Shown here one piece after another: positions 48,464-57,614 of a stretch of 64,000 nucleotides of DNA. How positions within the stretch are numbered: the stretch's first letter is position 1; each line of letters starts with the position of its first letter. Below the pieces are notes generated by a model that was given only the letters and a program-made list of their open reading frames with translations, was not told where the DNA came from and made no database searches. The DNA comes from a virus, in IMG/VR virus record IMGVR_UViG_3300044627_004527, positions 62,001 to 126,000 of that record. The stretch is one strand, 5' to 3'. A program made the translations under genes and the position numbers.

Positions 48464-49376
48464 CCTGCCACAGCATCACGATGCGCTCAAACTTGGCGGC
48501 CCGCTCCAGCAGCACACCAGGCACTGGCTTGTTGGGATTGTAGGTCTTCATCAGGTTGATGTCCTCCAGGATCCGCAGGTGGGCCGTCTTGATATTGCAG
48601 TCGTTATCAGCCAGATACTGGATGTCACTCTTGCTCAGGGTCATGCCATTGAGGATGTGCTCGTCGAAGGCCTTGTAGGTCATCGGGAACAGATCCTCAA
48701 CGATGTTGGCGAGCAGGCGAGCGAACTGCCTGATCGGTCCCTGTGCATGGTGATCGAGGCGCAGTCGCAGCAGCCAGAGCATGTTGCGAATGTCCATCTG
48801 CCAGACCATCGTGACGTAGTGGTTGAGCGTCAGGACGCCGCGAGCCTGCTCCTTGGCCATGTTGTAGGGCGGCGCCAGGAGACGAGCGTATGTGGCGTTG
48901 GCCGCCTCACACTGATCGATGATGATCTGTTGCACAGCAGTCGCCATCTCCAGCGACATCTCATCGCCAGATCCCTGCTTCTTGGTCGACGACTGGTGGC
49001 AGCACTGGTCGTAGTCGGGCACATAGAACGTGCCGTCGTGCTCGATGTAGCGCAGGCTGCTCTCGTTCAGACGAGCTGTCCTGTGGCGGATGAGCTGGTT
49101 CTTGAGCTGCATCGGCACCTTGATCTGAACCGTGATGCCTGGCAGCTCCAGCGGGCTGCCGTGGTGGTTGCGGACCAGGTAGTCGATGAGACCTTCATTG
49201 GCGGCGTCGTCCTTGTACTCGTCTCGGGCGAACGAGGTGCGGGCTGCCTTGGCGATGAGCTGGTCTGAGCCGTGGTGCTCGACGTAACGAACATATCCGC
49301 CGTTGAAGATCGGCTGATCGACGTGCTTGTCTTGAAGCATCGAGATGTGGGCATGGTAGTTCTTGATTTCGTTCAT
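48438..49376 (-). CDS. thyX: FAD-dependent thymidylate synthase
   Basis: The ThyX signature RHRTxxxNxxSxRY is exact: RHRTARLNESSLRY at residues 97-110. A flavin- and nucleotide-binding helical core follows. The enzyme makes dTMP from dUMP using FAD and methylenetetrahydrofolate, unrelated to ThyA. At 312 aa it is slightly longer than most. AGGAAGAAG precedes the ATG at 49376. It presumably supplies thymidylate for phage DNA synthesis, beside the replication NTPase. Confidence 0.93.
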   Translation of the reverse strand: MNEIKNYHAHISMLQDKHVDQPIFNGGYVRYVEHHGSDQLIAKAARTSFARDEYKDDAANEGLIDYLVRNHHGSPLELPGITVQIKVPMQLKNQLIRHRTARLNESSLRYIEHDGTFYVPDYDQCCHQSSTKKQGSGDEMSLEMATAVQQIIIDQCEAANATYARLLAPPYNMAKEQARGVLTLNHYVTMVWQMDIRNMLWLLRLRLDHHAQGPIRQFARLLANIVEDLFPMTYKAFDEHILNGMTLSKSDIQYLADNDCNIKTAHLRILEDINLMKTYNPNKPVPGVLLERAAKFERIVMLWQDGPADDAD

Positions 49377-49816
49377 GTCTTCTTCCTGATGAGTTTTGTA
49401 AACCAGCGCCACGCTCTCGTGCGCGCAGGCTCATGGCTGCTGATCTCGGCTGGCTCTTCTGTTCGCAGCAGATACTCATACTCGATCTGCTCAGCTTCGC
49501 CAACCTTGACGACCCTCTCTATATAGCGCCCATGAGCCTCGGGTGCAACATAAAAGAGTCCTTCTTGTGTCATGCCAATAATTTGACGGGATGTCAGCAC
49601 TGTCTGGAAGGTGCTGAAGTGCTCTTTGAAGAAGCTCGTCCAGGGTACTGGATCGGGCATGTCGTCCACGAACACTTTCTCGATGAGCTGGTCAGAGCTC
49701 ATCGGGCCAAGGCTTGCATACTTGCTGCCGCCCTTCACGATCTTCATCTCGATGACCTCGCAGATGGTATCCATCACCACCTGCGAGGGCGGCATACTCA
49801 ACACTGTCACTCTCAT
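49373..49816 (-). CDS. Hypothetical protein, 147 aa
   Basis: Not recognised. Beta-rich N-terminal half and a basic C-terminus (RAWRWFTKLIRKKT). ATGA overlap with the helicase gene and four-base overlap with thyX. Confidence 0.75.
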   Translation of the reverse strand: MRVTVLSMPPSQVVMDTICEVIEMKIVKGGSKYASLGPMSSDQLIEKVFVDDMPDPVPWTSFFKEHFSTFQTVLTSRQIIGMTQEGLFYVAPEAHGRYIERVVKVGEAEQIEYEYLLRTEEPAEISSHEPARTRAWRWFTKLIRKKT

Positions 49817-51534
49817 CCTGTCACCGCCTGAATCTTTGCCAGCTTGGTTCGTTGACCAAGGACAAGGTTTGCTCTGTCATACCGGGCTTTCTTTGTGACC
49901 TTGCTGCTGAACTTGGTCTCCTGAGCGTGGTCTGCTCTCAAAGTCTCAACGTGAGCTTTGAGCTGCTCCAACGGGCAGTTCTCGATGTCGATCTCCTCGG
50001 GCTCGCGCACCATCGTCTCTACTGCTCCGACCTCGATAGGGGCAAGATCAGCCACCACATCAGCGTCCTCTGCGAGCTCGACGTCGTTGATGATCGCCTC
50101 GGCTTCCTCGTCATCAAATCCGTTGCAGGTCAGGATCATCTTGATCGTCTCACTCTTGAGACGGTAGTAGTTGACAGCCGCGATGCTGCGCGCTGAGACG
50201 GAGTCTGGCACTGGTGGCCTCATCCGCTTCTTCTCGGCCTGAACCATCTGGACCATCTCCGACATCTTGAGCCAGTCGACGCCCTTTGCGATCGTCTTCG
50301 GCATGTACAGGTCCCACTCTTCCTGACAGCAGCCGACGTTGACCCAGATCTGACCTTGCTTCCGAATCACGCCTCTTGCGCCTGGGGTCCGCAGAAGACG
50401 ATAGATGAGCTGCGCCAGCGCGCGCATGTTGCCCGACTTGAACTCCAGGCTGTCTGTGACCTGGTTCTGCCAGCCACGGACGATGAAGCGCTGATTGCCT
50501 GCGTTGGGCAGCACCCGCGTCTTCGCGAGCCAGAGGACGTGCTCTGCAATCTTGTACTTGGCGAAGCTCGTCGTGAGCTCGTTGAGCGTGAGGCTCTGCT
50601 GCTCTGCGAGCTTTGCCAGACAGTGCCTGCCGTTCTCAGAGCACTGGATGTAGCCGATACGCTGTTTGACGGCGTTCAAGTCATCAGTGTTGTAGCTGCC
50701 CAGCGCCTTGACCAGCCGCTCGTTGTTGGCTGTGATGACGAGACGGTAGTTGGTTGTGAGGTTGTAGACCTGGCGGTTCTTCTCTTCCAGGCTGATCTGA
50801 TCAGTGCCGATGAGATCTCGCATGACGTCGAGCAGATCGGCGAACTTTGGCTTCTCCATCTTCTCGTTCGCCCAGATCATCGGGGTCTGACCCATCATGC
50901 TCTGGAAGTTGAGCGCCACCTCTTTCCAGTTTGCAAACCCACCAAACATTGCAGAGAGGCCCGCTGCGAGCAGGTTCTTGCCAACGTCGGGGGCGCCAGC
51001 GATATAGATGGCGCAGATGGGACGGCTCAGATCAACGGATCCCGCGAGCCAATTCAGGCCATACTCGATCTGCTGATCCCCGAGCAGCGCCAAGAGCCAC
51101 TCGGCGACGTCGCGATGCTCTTTGGGTTTGAAGCGCTGGGGCGCGAGCACCGAGATTGTTGCGATTCGATTCTCAAGATCGACATGGCTGCCATAGTTCA
51201 TCATCTGCATGTTGAACTTCTTCATGCGGGTCATGAAGCGGGTCGAGACCTCTTTGAACGACATGCCAAAGCCGCCATCCTCGTACCATGACTTCACGCC
51301 GTAGAAGATCGTGGGGCAGAAGGAGTTGAGCGCCCCCTCAAGATCGTCCTTGGCATCCCAGAAGATGTAGGTCTCAAGCTTCTCATCCCAGATATAGAGA
51401 TCATTCTGACGCGAGCCCTTGAGCAGCAGCAGCTTCATCATCCCTTCTGGTGTCGATGTTGGCTGGCCGACCTTGTGCCACATCGAGGTGAGCTTCGCGA
51501 GGCGGCGGTCGTTCATTGGCTCTTCGGATGTCAT
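49813..51534 (-). CDS. SF3/D5-like replication NTPase (helicase)
   Basis: The 573-aa protein has GAPDVGKN (residues 180-187, Walker A), PMIWANE (218-224, Walker B position) and NYRLVITANN (262-271, motif C with terminal Asn). This is the order of superfamily 3 helicases such as the D5/phage-P4-alpha group. The N-terminal 130 residues lack an obvious primase motif. The C-terminal 170 residues include a winged-helix-like region and an acidic stretch. It probably unwinds DNA at phage replication forks. GGAG precedes the ATG. Confidence 0.8.
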   Translation of the reverse strand: MTSEEPMNDRRLAKLTSMWHKVGQPTSTPEGMMKLLLLKGSRQNDLYIWDEKLETYIFWDAKDDLEGALNSFCPTIFYGVKSWYEDGGFGMSFKEVSTRFMTRMKKFNMQMMNYGSHVDLENRIATISVLAPQRFKPKEHRDVAEWLLALLGDQQIEYGLNWLAGSVDLSRPICAIYIAGAPDVGKNLLAAGLSAMFGGFANWKEVALNFQSMMGQTPMIWANEKMEKPKFADLLDVMRDLIGTDQISLEEKNRQVYNLTTNYRLVITANNERLVKALGSYNTDDLNAVKQRIGYIQCSENGRHCLAKLAEQQSLTLNELTTSFAKYKIAEHVLWLAKTRVLPNAGNQRFIVRGWQNQVTDSLEFKSGNMRALAQLIYRLLRTPGARGVIRKQGQIWVNVGCCQEEWDLYMPKTIAKGVDWLKMSEMVQMVQAEKKRMRPPVPDSVSARSIAAVNYYRLKSETIKMILTCNGFDDEEAEAIINDVELAEDADVVADLAPIEVGAVETMVREPEEIDIENCPLEQLKAHVETLRADHAQETKFSSKVTKKARYDRANLVLGQRTKLAKIQAVTG

Positions 51535-51541
51535 AGCGCTC

Positions 51542-52024
51542 CTAGATATTCTTGTTTTTATTATGGTTTAGCAGGTATCGCTGTAATACGAGGGCGTCGA
51601 TCCGCTTCAGCGTGGAGGCGACCTTCTTCTCGCTGACCTGCCATCGGTCAAGCTGCTCCAGTCGTTCCTCGTCGCTCATGCGACGCTCCAGCCATATAGC
51701 CGCATCACGGTCGGTCTGGCAACTGAGAACTTCGTCAATCGACCGCTGGATCGTCGTGACCCAGTAGTCGATCGTTGCTTTTCTTTCACCAGGATCATGA
51801 CTTGCGCTGTGAGATGGCAGATCAATAAATTTAACACGAGGGTGGTTCCACCGCACCTTCCTGGCCTTTCTGGCGATCAGGCACAGGGTGGTCGGGTCAT
51901 TCATCGGGTTGCTCGCGTCATCGCGATACAGGGACACTGCGTACTGCAAAATCACAATAAGATCTTGCACTTTAGAGATGGTGGGCTCCTTCAGCATGAA
52001 GGCCCAGTCATTGGCATCGCTCAT
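51542..52024 (-). CDS. Hypothetical protein, 160 aa
   Basis: Not recognised. Helical, with a WHxxPRVKFIDLPSHSASHDPGERK segment (as RWNHPRVKF) and an ERRMSDEERLEQLDRWQVSEKKVASTLKR end. GAGG precedes the ATG at 52024. First gene of the right minus-strand operon, next to the hairpin array. Confidence 0.75.
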   Translation of the reverse strand: MSDANDWAFMLKEPTISKVQDLIVILQYAVSLYRDDASNPMNDPTTLCLIARKARKVRWNHPRVKFIDLPSHSASHDPGERKATIDYWVTTIQRSIDEVLSCQTDRDAAIWLERRMSDEERLEQLDRWQVSEKKVASTLKRIDALVLQRYLLNHNKNKNI

Positions 52025-52082
52025 CTTTGACCTCGTGGTCGTTGGGTTTCTTGTCCAACAGCGGGCGCCTGCCCCTTGTTCC

Positions 52083-52130
52083 TGTGTACCGGGGGTCGAT
52101 CCTGGTACTCCAAACGCAGCCCGGTACACA
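52083..52130. repeat. GTGTACCGGG hairpin 1
   Basis: TGTGTACCGGG and CCCGGTACACA arms are separated by 26 bases. First of five related palindromes. Confidence 0.8.
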
Positions 52131-52194
52131 CTTAAATCAATGTAAAATATAATGTTTTCTTTATGATGGCGAGAGAACCTCCCGAAGATTCCGC

Positions 52195-52236
52195 AAGTGT
52201 GTACCGGGTGTGTGTCGGCGCACCCGGTACACACTT
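52195..52236. repeat. GTGTACCGGG hairpin 2
   Basis: Perfect 16-bp arms AAGTGTGTACCGGGTG and CACCCGGTACACACTT, loop of ten bases. Confidence 0.85.
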
Positions 52237-52271
52237 AAACGTATGAGATCAAATCTATTATTCTCTGAGTC

Positions 52272-52358
52272 GAGCGGTGTGTACCGGGGGGTTAGGCCTT
52301 TCTTTCTATATACAAACTCGATCCATAAAGAAACATGGGTGATGCCCGGTACTCGCTC
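52272..52358. repeat. GTGTACCGGG hairpin 3 (diverged)
   Basis: GAGCG...GTACCGGG and CCCGGTAC...CGCTC arms lie about 55 bases apart. The arms are interrupted but recognisable. Confidence 0.65.
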
Positions 52359-52396
52359 CTTCTTCGTGTTGTAAACATCAAATAAAACAAAACGAT

Positions 52397-52438
52397 AGGC
52401 GTGTACCGGGCACGTCGACACACGCCCGGTACACGCCT
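52397..52438. repeat. GTGTACCGGG hairpin 4
   Basis: Perfect 15-bp arms AGGCGTGTACCGGGC and GCCCGGTACACGCCT. The outer pairs differ from hairpin 2 in a compensated way. AAAACGATAGG precedes both this and hairpin 5. Confidence 0.85.
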
Positions 52439-52480
52439 CAAGCCAAAAAAATTCTTCGGTAGTAAAATCAAAACGATAGG

Positions 52481-52526
52481 TGTGTACCGGCTAGTTTATG
52501 TTGCGGCTCTGAGCCATCGGTACACA
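52481..52526. repeat. GTGTACCGGG hairpin 5
   Basis: TGTGTACCG and CGGTACACA arms are separated by 28 bases; shares the AAAACGATAGG lead-in with hairpin 4. Confidence 0.72.
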
Positions 52527-52686
52527 GTGACATGTCAAATAATTGTCTCATGCCGAGGAAATAAAACGCACCATTCACTGCGTTATCTTCGATGCCTAAC
52601 GCCAACGTCCCATTTTCTTATGGGCGACTTTACAAATTTAATAGAACGGCTCCGCCCCACTATTATATCTATTAACTATTCTTTTT

Positions 52687-52736
52687 TTCTACGAAAAAAA
52701 GGGTATACGCACTCCACTTCGTGGAGCGCATATACC
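52687..52736 (-). terminator. Rho-independent terminator
   Basis: The arms 52702-52717 and 52721-52736 form a 16-bp stem with a three-base loop. The two imperfect pairs become G-U only in minus-strand RNA. It is followed on that strand by CCTTTTTTTC. Confidence 0.82.
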
Positions 52737-52906
52737 AGAGGCTCGTTCTGAAGACAGTTTTGACATGGTTTTCGCGATGTTAAAGGGAAAGTTACGATGC
52801 GGTTTTGACGGGGAAACAGCCTGCGGCAGTATCTTGAAGTGATAATTGAACTGAAAGGAAGACCACCTCCCCCAGTTCCGCTGCCCCCCTCCCGCCGTAC
52901 ATCAGC
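52687..52906 (-). ncRNA. Possible small RNA opposite the structural-operon leader
   Basis: On the minus strand, TTGACA (52937-52942), 17 bases and TTTATA (52914-52919) would start a transcript near 52906. A strong terminator stops it near 52690. No credible gene lies between. The product would be about 215 bases, antisense to the leader of the terminase operon. Confidence 0.45.
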
Positions 52907-52962
52907 CCACAAATATAAATGAACTCCGATGTTTGCTGTCAAACACGGCTCAGGAGGTCCGC

Positions 52963-53727
52963 ATGGCCAGCAAGATCCCAACACTACCACAGCAAGCTCC
53001 AGGCGCTTCTCTGAACTTGAAGCAGCGCCAGTTCTGCCAGATGATGGTCCGAACGACCTCTTTGTCAGACGACGATCTGTCTCGCCTCCTCGGGGTGCCA
53101 GACACCAGCATCCGCCTGTGGCGCAAAAACAAACACTGCAAGGCTTACATCGAAGCGCTGACCGAGGAGGTCGTGTCCGATCGTGAGTTCATGGAGCGAG
53201 CGAAGCAGACGACTTATCGTTTGTATGAGAAGCAGGCTGTCGAGCTTGAGAGCCGCTTCGACGAGCCGGACATGGAGCATTACAAGGGGCTGCCCGATGC
53301 AGCAGCAAGGCAGGCGTATCTGGACCGCTTCGCTCGCATGGCGTCTTACAAGGACACCGTCAGAGCTTTTGAGGCCATCAACAAGTCCACGCGCCTCATG
53401 ATGCCGACCGAGATCGAGTCCGAGACGGTGATGTCTTTCCAGGACATGACCGAGAAGATCCGCTCCAACTACGAGCTCACCGTTCAGCGCCGCGCCGACT
53501 TCGAGAAGCGCTTGCTGCGCGGAGAGGTCGAGAAGCAGTCGAACCCGATCGGCGAGCTGTTTGACTACAAGAAGCAGATGGCCCGACGTGCAGAGGGGCG
53601 CCAGCAGGTGCTCGACCGCCAGAAGCTCGGTATGCCCGACGCCATCATTGACTCAGATGAAGACTCCACCGAAGATTTGATGGAAGTCACAATCAAGACC
53701 AAGACGACCACGAGAGGCCCGAAATGA
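52963..53727 (+). CDS. Probable terminase small subunit
   Basis: First gene of the rightward operon, directly before the large terminase. Residues 20-60 (LKQRQFCQMMV, then DDDLSRLLGVPDTSIRLWRK) form a helix-turn-helix. A helical middle and an acidic C-terminus follow, typical of small terminases that recognise the packaging site. AGGAGG lies before the ATG at 52963. Called from position and domain pattern, not from close similarity. Confidence 0.7.
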   Translation: MASKIPTLPQQAPGASLNLKQRQFCQMMVRTTSLSDDDLSRLLGVPDTSIRLWRKNKHCKAYIEALTEEVVSDREFMERAKQTTYRLYEKQAVELESRFDEPDMEHYKGLPDAAARQAYLDRFARMASYKDTVRAFEAINKSTRLMMPTEIESETVMSFQDMTEKIRSNYELTVQRRADFEKRLLRGEVEKQSNPIGELFDYKKQMARRAEGRQQVLDRQKLGMPDAIIDSDEDSTEDLMEVTIKTKTTTRGPK

Positions 53728-54017
53728 GCGATCAAGACGATCTGACCCCTATCAACTTTGAGCTGCTGCTCGACGATGCGGCTGAGACCGCCGTAGACGC
53801 TCCAGGAGCGGTTGCAGAGCTCGGCCTGATGGAAGAGACCAACCCACTGCCTCCAGCCCCTCTGAAGGCCTCTGACAAGCCTGTCGAGAAGAAGGGCGCC
53901 ATGAGCAAGGACAGCGCGCTTGTCGACATGGAGCCGACCGAGCGCAAGTATGAGCTTGCGAAGAAGGGCATGGACAAGAGCTGCCGCCCTTACTTTGGCC
54001 ACGGCTGGCGAGCGTAA
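53724..54017 (+). CDS. Hypothetical acidic protein, 97 aa
   Basis: Not recognised. Acidic, low complexity, Ala/Pro-rich (PLPPAPLKASDKPVEKKG). ATGA overlap with the small terminase gene and one base from the large terminase. It may help couple the two subunits; this is a guess. Confidence 0.72.
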   Translation: MSDQDDLTPINFELLLDDAAETAVDAPGAVAELGLMEETNPLPPAPLKASDKPVEKKGAMSKDSALVDMEPTERKYELAKKGMDKSCRPYFGHGWRA

Positions 54018-54018
54018 C

Positions 54019-55953
54019 ATGAGCAAGATCATCCAGAGCAAAGTGATCGAGAGCCTGGATGGGGAGGCCGGAGGCAGACAACCCACGCGCAGAGGCATCC
54101 TGGAGTCTACGGCGCATGGGCCGCTGATCGTTGTGCCAAGGCAGATCGAGAAGCAGGATCTACCAAAGATCGTCAAGCACATCGCTGACAGCGAGTCTGA
54201 CTTCGCTGACATCCTGTTCGATCAGGAGGCGCTCGACCGGATGAACCGCCTCGGGCGCAAATGGGAGTGGGAGCCTTATCAGCGCTTCTACTTCGATCTT
54301 GTGATGGGGATGATCACCAACAAGCCTCGCCAGGTCGGTCTGAGCCTCGCCGCTGCCGTGAAGTATTTCATCGTCGCGATGATGAGCAATACGACCTTCA
54401 CGGCTATCTTTGTATCCTATAAAAAGGAAGAGGCGATCAACAAGATCAACTATGTGCGGCAGATTATGGACTGTCTGCCGCCCGAGTTCCGCAAGCCGAT
54501 CAGCCGCGACCCCCTCCAGATGATCGAGTGGATCAACCCATCAAACGGCACCAAGGCTCGCATCATGAGCCACGCCCAGAAGCCGATTCGTGGTCTGACC
54601 GCCAACAAGATCCTGTTCGACGAGTTCGCGTTCTTCACGCTCGCCAACACCATCTACGAGTCGGCGGTTCCTGCTCTCGGCCAGACTCGCGGTACAATGG
54701 ACATCATCTCTACGCCGTTCGGCAAGGGTGGACTGTACCACGACATCTTGTCTCTTGAGTCGCAGTATCCAGACTTTCACCGTATGCACCTCAACTGGTG
54801 GAACTGTCGAATCTACCTTGAGGATTCGAGCCCAGAGGGCATGGCGCTTGCGGCTGAGCAGGCCGAGCACATGACAACCGAGGAGCGCGTCGAGGCATTT
54901 GGCAGCGACATCCTCAAGAAGCAGTGGCGTGCGGCCATCAGCACAGACTCTTTCCGCCAGGAGTTTGAGGGCGAGTTCCTTGATGAGGAGGCTGCGTTCT
55001 TCCACAAGGAGCTCATCTTCGACTGCATGTTCGATCTGCCGACCGATATGGAGACTGACTACCAGCCCGATGATCAGGACGACTGGATCGATCCAAAGAC
55101 TGGCGCGGCCATGACGGCTGAGCAGGTCTTCGACGATATGCAGGAGGGTATGTCTGGCCAGATCGACCTGCTTGGCATCAACAGGGTGCGCTATACTCGC
55201 ATCGAGGATCTGTTGCTCGGGGTTCACCAGGGTATTGTTGGAAGATACCTGTATGCTGGTTACGACGTGGGCGCGACGCACCACAGCGCTGTGCTGGTCG
55301 TCCTGGAGGAGTTCAGGATGCCAGACGGCGCCACCTTCCAGATCGAGCGCCTGAGAGAGAAGTTTGATGGCCTTCTGCTCAAGGAGCAAGAGGCGAAGCT
55401 TATGCAGCTCATGAGCTACGGCATCATCCGAAAGCTCAATATCGACGCCACCGGCATCGGTATGCAGATGGCTCAAAATCTGAAGAAACGCTACCGCAGC
55501 AACGTGGAAGAGTGGCAGATGGGCGGCACCGCCAAGAAGAAGGAGCTGCTCGCCACAAACTTCAAGATCCGAATGGAGCATCAGACGATCGGCATCTTCT
55601 TCGACAAGGAGACGGTCGATCAGCTCTACGCGATCAAGCGAAAGGTCCGCGCGAACAAGACGGTCGTGTATGAGGCTGACGAGAAGGTTCGTCACCACTC
55701 AGACATCGCCTGGGCGTTGATGTTTGCCAGCCTGGCTGGAACAAAGGCCTCAGCGCAGAGGTTGACGGTGAGTCGCAACATCTTCAGGCCTCAGATCGAG
55801 AAAGAACGAGACACGAAGCCCAACATCTTCGGCAAACCTGCTCGCAAAGCAGGCCCTCTGGATGCGGTCCTCGCAACTCCTCTCGGTAAAAGCCCCGGTG
55901 GCTTGGCGCCCCAAATTCATGGTCAAGGCCTAAAGAACCCCTTCAGTAGGTGA
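54019..55953 (+). CDS. Terminase large subunit
   Basis: The 644-aa protein has an ATPase domain with RQVGLS (residues 104-109, the deviant Walker A of T4-type terminases), ILFDEFAF (198-205, Walker B plus catalytic Glu) and STPFGKG (231-237). The RNase H-like nuclease has Asp at GYDVG (about 416), DATGIG (about 476) and HSDIAWALMFA (about 562). It packages and cuts concatemeric DNA. The ribosome site is weak, so coupling to the upstream gene is likely. Confidence 0.94.
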   Translation: MSKIIQSKVIESLDGEAGGRQPTRRGILESTAHGPLIVVPRQIEKQDLPKIVKHIADSESDFADILFDQEALDRMNRLGRKWEWEPYQRFYFDLVMGMITNKPRQVGLSLAAAVKYFIVAMMSNTTFTAIFVSYKKEEAINKINYVRQIMDCLPPEFRKPISRDPLQMIEWINPSNGTKARIMSHAQKPIRGLTANKILFDEFAFFTLANTIYESAVPALGQTRGTMDIISTPFGKGGLYHDILSLESQYPDFHRMHLNWWNCRIYLEDSSPEGMALAAEQAEHMTTEERVEAFGSDILKKQWRAAISTDSFRQEFEGEFLDEEAAFFHKELIFDCMFDLPTDMETDYQPDDQDDWIDPKTGAAMTAEQVFDDMQEGMSGQIDLLGINRVRYTRIEDLLLGVHQGIVGRYLYAGYDVGATHHSAVLVVLEEFRMPDGATFQIERLREKFDGLLLKEQEAKLMQLMSYGIIRKLNIDATGIGMQMAQNLKKRYRSNVEEWQMGGTAKKKELLATNFKIRMEHQTIGIFFDKETVDQLYAIKRKVRANKTVVYEADEKVRHHSDIAWALMFASLAGTKASAQRLTVSRNIFRPQIEKERDTKPNIFGKPARKAGPLDAVLATPLGKSPGGLAPQIHGQGLKNPFSR

Positions 55954-55956
55954 GCT

Positions 55957-57612
55957 ATGCAAGAAAATGATCTGAAGCTGTTGAGCCTGTATTGTGGCTC
56001 GCAGAGCTGGCTCACCCCGGAGGTCGCGACGAATCACTTCGTCAGCGTCTCCGGCGATCGTGACGTCAAGGGTCCAATGGATGCCCTCTTTGATGCCATG
56101 AGCCCGAACGGTTTGCTTCGCAAGAAGCGAGTCGTCAAGAAGACGGCTTACGATCTCAACGATCCCAAGCCGTCTGACATGCGCGAGCGCGCTGTCAACA
56201 ATCGTGGCACCAGTGAGCCCGAGCTGGAGATCTACAACCCTCTCCGCTACGATCTCTACACTTACAATGAGATGATCGATGATGACACCATCCGGTTGTC
56301 AACTCAGATCATCGTGGGCTTCATCAGCAAGCTTGGTTTCCGTGTGCGCAGCTCTGACCCTCGCGTCGCCGCTGTCGTCCGAGCAGCCTTGGAGCCTGTG
56401 TTCGCTCAGCTCATTCGAGACATGGTCCGAGAGGGCCTGAAGAACGGCTTCATGTTCTCTCAGAAGGTCTGGGGCAGAAAGCGGGTGACCCTGACTGACA
56501 AGTCATCTCAGGAGAAGGAGATCATCTATCAGGGCTACATGGTATACCCTGAGAAGATCAAGACCCTGAACCCGAACAATCGCTTCAGGTTCTACCTTGA
56601 CACAGTGGCTGATGAGATCGTCCGCGTCGAGCAGAACGTGGGCATGACCAATGAGACGTTCTGGCGGCACCAGCTTGTCTGGTTTGCTCTCGACAGGACT
56701 TACTCTGGTGTCTGGGGCAACTCTCGATACAAGAGCGCCTACAAGCCCTGGTTCTACTTCGGGGCGACGATGATCGCGCTCCTGCAAAAGCTCGCCAAGA
56801 CCGGTGATCCGCCCGTAGTCGTCGAGTTCCCACCGGGCGAGACCGATACGTCTGATGGCCCACGCCAGAATGACGAGATCGCGCTGGACATCCTTGAGCA
56901 GGCGATGACCAACAAGGCAGTCGCTCTCCCGAGCGAGCGCGACGAGAAGTCTGGCGAGCCGCTCTGGAACATCAAGTTCCTTGAGATCTCGAATGCTGAT
57001 GTCAGCAACTATATGACAGTGCTGGATCTTCTGGAGAAGCAGAAGGCCCAGTCTCTCGGTGTATTCGGTGCATTTGTCGGCAAGTCCAACTTCTCTGAGC
57101 TCGATGCGAAGGAAGATCTGGTCATGATCACGGTCGAGGACATCGTCGATCAGATCGAGCAGGTGGTCCGTGTTGACGTCGTCAACCAGATCATCGCCTA
57201 CAACTTCGGACCGAAGCGTATTGACGAAGTTGAATTTGAGATCGATCGCAATAGTCTTGGTAGATCCAAGATGATCAAGGAGATCCTCAAGTCGTCCATG
57301 CAGATTCAGTCGAGCTATGCGGCTCTTGGCTACATGGCTGACGCAATGCCGGACATCAAGGCCATGTGCAGCGACCTCGGGATTCCGTTCCGCAGCCAGC
57401 TCTCTCAGCTTGAGGAGCGTTCCAGCTCGACCATTGAGGCTGAGAAGCAGAAGCAAGCCGAGAAGCAGCAGCAGGCTCAGGCGCAAGCCAAGCAGGCTGC
57501 TCAGAGCCAGGATCAGCGCAACGAAGCCTCCAACGATCCAGACAAGCGGACGCCTCAAAAGCGTGATCGAGTCCGCGACGCAAAAGATAAAGACATCACG
57601 GAAGGTGAGTGA
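55957..57612 (+). CDS. Portal protein
   Basis: A 551-aa protein between terminase and protease. It has the phage portal layout of the DUF935-type: a wing/stem with EIYNPLRYDLYTYNEMIDDDTI, FWRHQLVWFALDRTYSG, and a long helical region. A Gln/Ala-rich C-terminus (EKQKQAEKQQQAQAQ) ends it. The 12-mer portal is the DNA channel of the head. The ATG follows the terminase stop by three bases. Confidence 0.88.
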   Translation: MQENDLKLLSLYCGSQSWLTPEVATNHFVSVSGDRDVKGPMDALFDAMSPNGLLRKKRVVKKTAYDLNDPKPSDMRERAVNNRGTSEPELEIYNPLRYDLYTYNEMIDDDTIRLSTQIIVGFISKLGFRVRSSDPRVAAVVRAALEPVFAQLIRDMVREGLKNGFMFSQKVWGRKRVTLTDKSSQEKEIIYQGYMVYPEKIKTLNPNNRFRFYLDTVADEIVRVEQNVGMTNETFWRHQLVWFALDRTYSGVWGNSRYKSAYKPWFYFGATMIALLQKLAKTGDPPVVVEFPPGETDTSDGPRQNDEIALDILEQAMTNKAVALPSERDEKSGEPLWNIKFLEISNADVSNYMTVLDLLEKQKAQSLGVFGAFVGKSNFSELDAKEDLVMITVEDIVDQIEQVVRVDVVNQIIAYNFGPKRIDEVEFEIDRNSLGRSKMIKEILKSSMQIQSSYAALGYMADAMPDIKAMCSDLGIPFRSQLSQLEERSSSTIEAEKQKQAEKQQQAQAQAKQAAQSQDQRNEASNDPDKRTPQKRDRVRDAKDKDITEGE

Positions 57613-57614
57613 CG

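Noticed and set aside
52083-52526. Array resembling a CRISPR locus
   Set aside because: Repeats are palindrome pairs with unequal interior and spacing; no constant direct repeat and no cas genes.
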